Source: Candidatus Omnitrophota bacterium (lineage in GTDB: Bacteria; Ratteibacteria; UBA8468; B48-G9; DTJG01). From it: a stretch of DNA of 10,787 bases. The notes under the pieces were generated by a model that searched no databases, was not told the DNA's origin, and worked only from the letters and a program-made list of their open reading frames with translations. Shown here piece by piece: positions 6,708-10,787 of this stretch (position 1 is the first letter of the stretch; each line of letters opens with the position of its first letter). Where the stretch lies: positions 1 to 10,787 of the forward strand of contig JAMWBX010000012.1 in the NCBI GenBank assembly GCA_023818725.1, written 5' to 3'. The position numbers and the translations under genes are program-made.

Positions 6708-7499
6708 ATGGCAGAAAAGAAAATTTTCAGTCCAGTTGGTGAGAAAGAAATTACTCGAGCAATTGTAAATGAATTTGCTAAACAGTTTTCAGAATATGTA
6801 GAGAGCGATTGTTTGATAATAGGCGCGGGTCCTTCCGGATTAATGGCAGGTAAAGAATTGGCCCAGGAGAAGCTGAAAGTTTTTATTATAGAAAGGAATA
6901 ACTATCTTGGCGGTGGGTACTGGATTGGTGGTTATTTGATGAATAAAATAACTGTCAGAGAACCCGGGCAAAAAGTTCTTTCTGAATTAGGCGTACCATT
7001 TGAAGAACTCACAAAGGGCTTATATGTTGCTGATGGACCTCATGCCTGTTCGAAGCTTATTGCTGCCGCCTGTGATGCCGGAGTAAAATTTGCTAATATG
7101 ACTGTATTTGAAGATGTTGTTTTAAGGGAAGGAAATAAAGTAGCAGGTGCTGTTGTTAACTGGAATCCTGTTAGAGCACTACCAAGAGAGATTACCTGTG
7201 TTGATCCAGTAGCTCTTGAGTCGAAAGTAGTAATTGATGCTACAGGTCATGATGCTTTCGTAGTAAAAAAATTAGAGGAAAGGAAAATACTCAAAACTGC
7301 GGGTTACGGCGCAATGTGGGTAGAAATGTCCGAAGATTTAGTGGTTGAACATACGGGTTTGGTACATCCAGGGTTGATTGTATGTGGTATGGCGGTGACA
7401 ACAACTTATGGCTTACCGAGAATGGGACCAACCTTCGGTGCAATGTTACTTTCCGGGAAAAAGGCTGCTGAGGTTGCTAAAAAATTCATAAGGGGATAA
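6708..7499 (+). CDS. thi4: Thi4-type ADP-thiazole synthase (Cys-type active site)
   Basis: The family makes the thiamine thiazole as ADP-thiazole from NAD, glycine and sulfur. Yeast Thi4 sacrifices its own active-site Cys, while many archaeal forms have His there and use free sulfide. The 263 residues show the FAD/NAD Rossmann motif [12 protein letters not shown] (Gly39-Gly44), the E-R-N-x-Y-L-G-G-G-Y-W region, DATGHDA, and the signature [21 protein letters not shown] near the C terminus. At the key position it reads EITCVDP, with Cys164 where I expect the yeast Cys205 / archaeal His equivalent. ATG 6708 follows CAGGGGG. A 57-bp gap separates it from the MoaD-MoeB gene; I see no TPP riboswitch there. 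No other thiamine genes are in the window, so a thiazole role rests on homology, and the context points to sulfur supply. Confidence 0.92.
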   Translation: MAEKKIFSPVGEKEITRAIVNEFAKQFSEYVESDCLIIGAGPSGLMAGKELAQEKLKVFIIERNNYLGGGYWIGGYLMNKITVREPGQKVLSELGVPFEELTKGLYVADGPHACSKLIAAACDAGVKFANMTVFEDVVLREGNKVAGAVVNWNPVRALPREITCVDPVALESKVVIDATGHDAFVVKKLEERKILKTAGYGAMWVEMSEDLVVEHTGLVHPGLIVCGMAVTTTYGLPRMGPTFGAMLLSGKKAAEVAKKFIRG

Positions 7500-7519
7500 A
7501 TCATATATAGGCTGTATAA

Positions 7520-8323
7520 ATGCGTATTCCATCTTATATTTACCTTTACGATGGTGGGAAATCAAAAAGCCTGAAGCTCGAAAGTATTCTGGAGTATCTT
7601 AAAAATATTTTTAGAAAAAGTAAAATTCAAATAAGAGAGGAATTCATAACATACTACATTAAAAACTCGAATTCTTCGGAAAAAGAGATAACTCATTTAG
7701 CCAGAGAAATGGCTGAAATTAAAGTTAGAAAAATAGAAAATAGAAATGCAGAATTCGAACCTTTACCGGGTGAAATTGAATATGAAAAAAGAAGGCTATC
7801 CGAATCCAGTAATAAATCGTTTGGGATTTTATATGATGGATTTGAACTGATAACGACTCTTTCTAAATTAATAAGTAAGGAAGAATCTGGTTTAAATCAC
7901 TGCCATATAATTTTTACTAACCAGCTTTTCGCCACATGGGATGAAGATGATAAAAGATACCATGCACGAGTTAGCGTATATGGTTTTCCATCGATCATTT
8001 CTACTACGGGTTTAGTGGAAGCGCTGGCAAAACCAAGAGGATTTTATCTAAAAAAACAGATGGGTATCGATGTTAATGTCCTTAAACAGGAATTTGTTAC
8101 CAGAATCATTGAGTATGATGATCCGCGTATGACCGAGCTGATGAAGAGGTACGTTATGCAGGCAATTTTTTATCATACAACCGGCAACCTTTTTTGTGAA
8201 GATAAAATTTGCTGTCTGTACAACGCACACTGGCAGGAAGATGTTATTCAAACTCAACTACAACTCTGTCATAAACATAAAGAAATCGTAGATCAGATTA
8301 GCCAATTTAAACAAGGAGGATAA
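7520..8323 (+). CDS. DUF6775-like putative metallopeptidase
   Basis: 267 residues with no signal peptide or membrane segment. I recognise the family from memory as the DUF6775 putative metallopeptidases. Conserved-looking blocks are EPLPGEIEYEKRRL, GILYDGFEL, HCHIIFTNQLFATWDEDDKRYHARV, GFPSIISTTGLVEA.AKP and IIEYDDPRMTE. Near the C terminus, residues 219-231 read H-x2-G-x2-F-C-x4-C, followed by LYNAHWQE (233-240). This resembles the second half of the archaemetzincin zinc motif HExxHxxGxxHCx4C, but the HExx part is AIFY and the third His is Phe225, so catalysis by the usual mechanism is doubtful. It sits 20 bp after thi4 and 2 bp before the NIL gene, and its last codons contain the next gene's Shine-Dalgarno. 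In context it could process the masked carrier C-termini, which is inference only. Confidence 0.72.
   Translation: MRIPSYIYLYDGGKSKSLKLESILEYLKNIFRKSKIQIREEFITYYIKNSNSSEKEITHLAREMAEIKVRKIENRNAEFEPLPGEIEYEKRRLSESSNKSFGILYDGFELITTLSKLISKEESGLNHCHIIFTNQLFATWDEDDKRYHARVSVYGFPSIISTTGLVEALAKPRGFYLKKQMGIDVNVLKQEFVTRIIEYDDPRMTELMKRYVMQAIFYHTTGNLFCEDKICCLYNAHWQEDVIQTQLQLCHKHKEIVDQISQFKQGG
8313..8319 (+). promoter_or_regulatory. Ribosome binding site for the NIL-domain gene
   Basis: AAGGAGG lies inside the last codons of the DUF6775-like gene, six bases before ATG 8326. The arrangement implies coupled translation of the two genes. Confidence 0.8.
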
Positions 8324-8325
8324 AA

Positions 8326-8580
8326 ATGGTTAAAAAGGCAGTTTTAAAAAAGGTAGTAAAACTTATTTTTCCACAGGAGTTGATTAAAGAGCCAGTAACA
8401 TTTCAAATGGCAAAAAAGTACAATATAATTCCCAATATTCGCCGCGCAAAAGTCACAGAGATAGTAGGTGAATTGGTTCTTGAATTGCAGGGTGAAGAAA
8501 AAAATATAGAGAAAGGGATCCAGTATCTGAAAAGGCTGGGTGTTAGCGTGAAGCCTATCGAAGGTGATGTTGTAGATTGA
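8326..8580 (+). CDS. Stand-alone NIL-domain protein
   Basis: 84 residues forming essentially one NIL domain (an ACT-like fold): KLIFPQELIKEPVTFQMAKKYN, then the signature-like NIIPNIRRAKVTE, GELVLELQGEEKNIEKGIQYLKRLGV. NIL domains are known as the methionine-sensing C-terminal domain of MetN importers, and fused to ferredoxin in the homocysteine-forming systems of methanogens and sulfate reducers. This copy has neither an ABC ATPase nor a ferredoxin (no cysteines at all). Last in the sulfur cluster, it may sense or assist methionine/homocysteine metabolism, which supports methionine-branch output for the operon (inference). The ORF ends in TGA at 8578-8580. No convincing terminator hairpin follows. 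Confidence 0.87.
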   Translation: MVKKAVLKKVVKLIFPQELIKEPVTFQMAKKYNIIPNIRRAKVTEIVGELVLELQGEEKNIEKGIQYLKRLGVSVKPIEGDVVD

Positions 8581-8875
8581 GAAACAGTTGATGATAATGT
8601 AAAAAAGAAATCAAAAAGCTAAGTGGTCTCGTACATTAGAAAAAGTTTCATTTTTTTGCCGATAAATTATACGGAGATAACACTTTCAATCAACAAAAAA
8701 TTGAATCTTGAAATTTCTTCCTGATGTTTTATAAGGGTGCTCTGAAAAAGCTGTAATAGCTTACTGCCACTGATCTTAAATCTACTTAAAAAATTTTCGT
8801 ACTCCACAGGTTCTTTTCAATCAGGGCAATGACAGTCCATACACCTATTTTTGCTGAAAAAAGACAAATTTTATG

Positions 8876-8903
8876 CTAACATAATCACAAATGAAAGTAT
8901 AAT
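8876..8903 (+). promoter_or_regulatory. Candidate sigma-70-type promoter for the flavin reductase operon
   Basis: A perfect -10 box TATAAT at 8898-8903 is preceded, with a 16-base spacer, by CTAACA (8876-8881, 4 of 6 matches to TTGACA). It would start a transcript near 8910 with an untranslated leader of about 108 bases before ATG 9019. It is the best promoter-like match seen in this gap and fits the break between the sulfur cluster and the next two genes. Confidence 0.4.
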
Positions 8904-9006
8904 TTGTAATATGGCTAATACTGGCGGTTCCATTGACAGACCACAATAGGCAGCGGCAGACAAAAAAGGCAAGAAGTAAAAGGTAAAAAATTGAAACTGG
9001 TTGTTT

Positions 9007-9014
9007 AGGGGAGG
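9007..9014 (+). promoter_or_regulatory. Ribosome binding site fixing the flavin reductase start at 9019
   Basis: AGGGGAGG ends four bases before ATG 9019. It argues against the upstream in-frame TTG at 9001, which would put the site inside the coding region. Confidence 0.75.
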
Positions 9015-9018
9015 AAAT

Positions 9019-9534
9019 ATGCAAAAAAAGGTTGATGTAGAAAAGGCGCTTGAAAGAAAGTATCCTGAGCAGGTTGTTCTTGTGACAACGAGAAATAAAC
9101 AGGGTAAAAACAATGTGATGGCAGTTGGTTGGGTTACAATGGCGTCAAGTGAGCCGGTAATGTTTGTGCTTGGTATCGATGAGGAGGCGTTCACATATCA
9201 GAACATTCTTGAAACAAAAGAGTTCGTCGTAAGCTTCCCATCAGAAAAAATGGCGAAAGAAACCCTTTTTGCTGGAACTGTTCACGGATACAACAGGGAC
9301 AAGATAAAAGAGTCCGGGTTGAAGATTCAGGACGCAGAAACTGTAAAAGCTCCGATACTTGTTGACGCTATTGCAAACTTTGAGTGTAAGCTTGTTGAGA
9401 TTACAAAACCCGGTGACTGCCCGCTTATTGTTGGACAGGTCGAATGCGCATGGGAGAATACAAACAAAAAACTCAAAAGGCTCTACACAGTCGGTAAAAA
9501 CCACAAACTTGCAGGCGTCAGAATAAAAAAATAA
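9019..9534 (+). CDS. Flavin reductase / flavoredoxin-like FMN-binding protein
   Basis: 171-residue FMN-binding split-barrel protein of the flavin reductase domain family. Seen directly: the beta-strand opening VVLVTTRNKQGKNNVMAVGW, then VTMASSEPVMFVLGID, the typical FTYQNILETKEFVVSFPSE, a GTVHG loop (FAGTVHGYNRDKIKESGL), and the C-terminal LYTVGKNHKLAGVRI. Family members either reduce free flavin with NAD(P)H or act as electron carriers (flavoredoxin, tied to sulfur-compound reduction in Desulfovibrio). The sequence cannot distinguish these. No flavin-dependent oxygenase gene is beside it, and the anaerobe-like context favours the flavoredoxin type. The next gene begins 2 bp after the stop, so the two form an operon separate from the sulfur cluster. 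Codon choice looks slightly less AT-rich than in the upstream genes. Confidence 0.87.
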   Translation: MQKKVDVEKALERKYPEQVVLVTTRNKQGKNNVMAVGWVTMASSEPVMFVLGIDEEAFTYQNILETKEFVVSFPSEKMAKETLFAGTVHGYNRDKIKESGLKIQDAETVKAPILVDAIANFECKLVEITKPGDCPLIVGQVECAWENTNKKLKRLYTVGKNHKLAGVRIKK

Positions 9535-9536
9535 TT

Positions 9537-10787
9537 ATGTCGAGAAAAATCCTTTTAGCTGTCTTTCTTGTTTCCCTTGGTGTTTTGATGTTTGAGATAT
9601 CTCTATTAAGGATTTTTTCTGTCCTGATGAGATACCACTATGTTTTTTTGATTGTTTCAATGAGTATGTGTGGACTGGGTGCCGGCGGTATACTGGCTTT
9701 TCATATGAAGAGAAAATTAAAAGATACTGACAATCCATACCGGGCTATGTTTTTTCTAACAGTCCTTGCTGGAATTACAATGCCACTGTCAATTATGCTT
9801 CTTTTCAAAACGCCTCTTAGAGATTTTTTTATTCAGTATACTGCAATCTCAATTATTCCTTTTATTCCTTTTCTGTTTGCAGGCGCTTTCTTTTCGTATG
9901 TTTTTGAAGCATTTGGCAGATTGAGCGGAAAAATTTATTCTGCCGACCTTGCTGGCGCGGCAGCAGGATGCATTCTGGTACTGGTGGTTCTTAGATTTTT
10001 TGGGGGCATCAACACTGTTTTTATAACCGGTGCAATTGTTTTAATAGCAACCTTGATAATTGCAGAGACAATTAAAACAAAAATAGCATCAGTTTTATTT
10101 TTATGCGCTGCAGTTGCCTGTGTCTTTGTTAACAGGGATAACCTATTTTTCAGTATTCCCTTTGTTAGAGATTCCACTTCAGAAATTGCAAAACCGCTTT
10201 TTACTCTGACTCAAAATTCTGACTCCAGTGCCTCAATTGTTTATACTGAATGGAATGCCTTTGCAAGAACAGATGTTGTTCAGTTTCCCCAGATACCAGG
10301 TATTAAATATATTTACACCGACGGAGATGTTCCAACAACAATGCATTACTTTGATGGAGATTTTGATTCAATTGAATACATTAAAAACACTGTTTTTTAT
10401 CTTCCTTTTGCGGACCTGAAAAATCCAAAGGTGCTTTCAATCGGCCCTGGTGGAGGAATTGATATACTTGCTTCAATTCTTGGAGGCAGTAAGGATATTA
10501 CCGGGGTTGAAGTAAATCCATCAATGTTTTCTATCATGGAAAAATATGCCTCCTTCAACGGCGGCCTTTACAGCCATCCATATGTAAGAGTTTTTCTTGA
10601 TGATGGAAGAAGTTTTGTTAAGAGAACAACGGAAAAATATGATCTTATTTTTCTCGCACTTACCCAGAGTGCCACAAGCCCGACAACCGGTGGAGTCCTT
10701 ACTGAAGGATACATTCATACAAAAGAAGCATTCAAGGACTATCTTGACAGGCTCAATGATGATGGAATGATTGTTTTTATTACCCAG
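9537..10787 (+). CDS. Membrane-bound spermidine-synthase-like protein (3' end outside window)
   Basis: An open frame of 417 codons runs from ATG 9537 to the window edge without a stop. The N-terminal half is membrane-embedded with about seven hydrophobic segments, at residues about 4-24, 35-55, 70-90, 101-123, 136-156, 157-177 and 184-198. It includes the YSADLAGAAAG pattern usual for this class. The cytosolic half, from about 230, is a spermidine-synthase/SAM-dependent Rossmann fold: the nucleotide motif IGPGGGID (302-309), the acidic GVEVNP (Glu325) and DDGRSF (355-360). True soluble spermidine synthases lack the membrane part, so polyamine synthesis is not assured and the substrate is unknown. 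The start lies 2 bp after the flavin reductase stop with only a weak ribosome site, implying translational coupling. Confidence 0.85.
   Translation, partial: MSRKILLAVFLVSLGVLMFEISLLRIFSVLMRYHYVFLIVSMSMCGLGAGGILAFHMKRKLKDTDNPYRAMFFLTVLAGITMPLSIMLLFKTPLRDFFIQYTAISIIPFIPFLFAGAFFSYVFEAFGRLSGKIYSADLAGAAAGCILVLVVLRFFGGINTVFITGAIVLIATLIIAETIKTKIASVLFLCAAVACVFVNRDNLFFSIPFVRDSTSEIAKPLFTLTQNSDSSASIVYTEWNAFARTDVVQFPQIPGIKYIYTDGDVPTTMHYFDGDFDSIEYIKNTVFYLPFADLKNPKVLSIGPGGGIDILASILGGSKDITGVEVNPSMFSIMEKYASFNGGLYSHPYVRVFLDDGRSFVKRTTEKYDLIFLALTQSATSPTTGGVLTEGYIHTKEAFKDYLDRLNDDGMIVFITQ

Larger units (their letters stand above)
8581..9018 (+). other. 438-bp region without a convincing gene
   Basis: AT-rich and stop-rich in all frames; no tRNA, riboswitch or clear intrinsic terminator was recognised. 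The only stem noticed is a weak AAGCT-TAAT-AGCTT around 8748-8762. The stretch 8730-8880 may be a decayed insertion fragment on the minus strand. The last about 140 bases hold a candidate promoter and leader for the flavin reductase gene. Confidence 0.6.

Noticed and set aside
8581..8660. Intrinsic terminator after the NIL gene
   Set aside because: A T-run exists near 8650, but no stable GC-containing stem precedes it; the GAAAC/GTTTC pair is about 60 bases apart.
8933..8961. TTGACA at 8933 as the flavin reductase promoter
   Set aside because: No -10-like hexamer lies at 16-18 bases downstream; the TATAAT at 8898 is better placed.
8871..9194. 107-residue open frame on the minus strand overlapping the flavin reductase start
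   Set aside because: Most of it is antisense to the flavin reductase; the sequence is low-complexity with no recognisable domain.

Overview
The window reads as a bacterial chromosome segment. It is AT-rich and densely packed, with every recognisable gene on the + strand and mostly ATG starts behind good Shine-Dalgarno sites. The gene content (siroheme sulfite reductase, protein-thiocarboxylate sulfur carriers, a sulfide-linked Thi4, a NIL-domain protein, a flavoredoxin-like protein) fits an anaerobe or microaerophile assimilating reduced sulfur. I cannot name the lineage. The DUF6775-type gene is from a family I associate mainly with archaea, but the hemL end and the rest look bacterial.

Layout. 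Positions 1-536 hold the 3' end of hemL (tetrapyrrole synthesis). From 547 to 8580 runs a tightly spaced cluster of nine genes: a large sulfite/nitrite reductase with HEPN-like and TusA-like C-terminal parts; a ThiS/MoaD-like sulfur carrier; a cysteine synthase overlapping it by 4 bp; a threonine synthase family enzyme; a small Cys-rich protein related to the GDCCVxC family; a MoaD-MoeB fusion (sulfur carrier joined to its E1-like activating enzyme); a Thi4-type thiazole synthase; a DUF6775-like protein with a metzincin-like remnant motif; and a free-standing NIL-domain protein. A 438-bp stretch without a gene (8581-9018) follows and contains a plausible promoter. Then come a flavin reductase/flavoredoxin-like gene and, 2 bp later, a membrane-bound spermidine-synthase-like protein cut by the window end.

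How the genes may work together (inference). HemL feeds siroheme synthesis and the reductase turns sulfite into sulfide. The TusA-like part and the MoaD-MoeB protein could load sulfur onto carrier C-termini as thiocarboxylates. The PLP enzymes (CysK, and perhaps the threonine-synthase-like enzyme) could put that sulfur or free sulfide into cysteine or homocysteine, and Thi4 uses sulfur for the thiamine thiazole. This resembles the known CysO/CysM and HcyS/HcyF protein-thiocarboxylate routes.

The most notable point is that both sulfur-carrier domains have a masked Gly-Gly: one by a 12-residue tail, the other by direct fusion to the E1. A processing protease should therefore be needed, yet no JAMM protease is in the window. 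The uncharacterised DUF6775-like gene is the only protease-like candidate here. Other oddities are two complete four-Cys cluster motifs in the reductase, a degenerate GDCCVxC protein, and a Cys-type (yeast-like) Thi4 active site.
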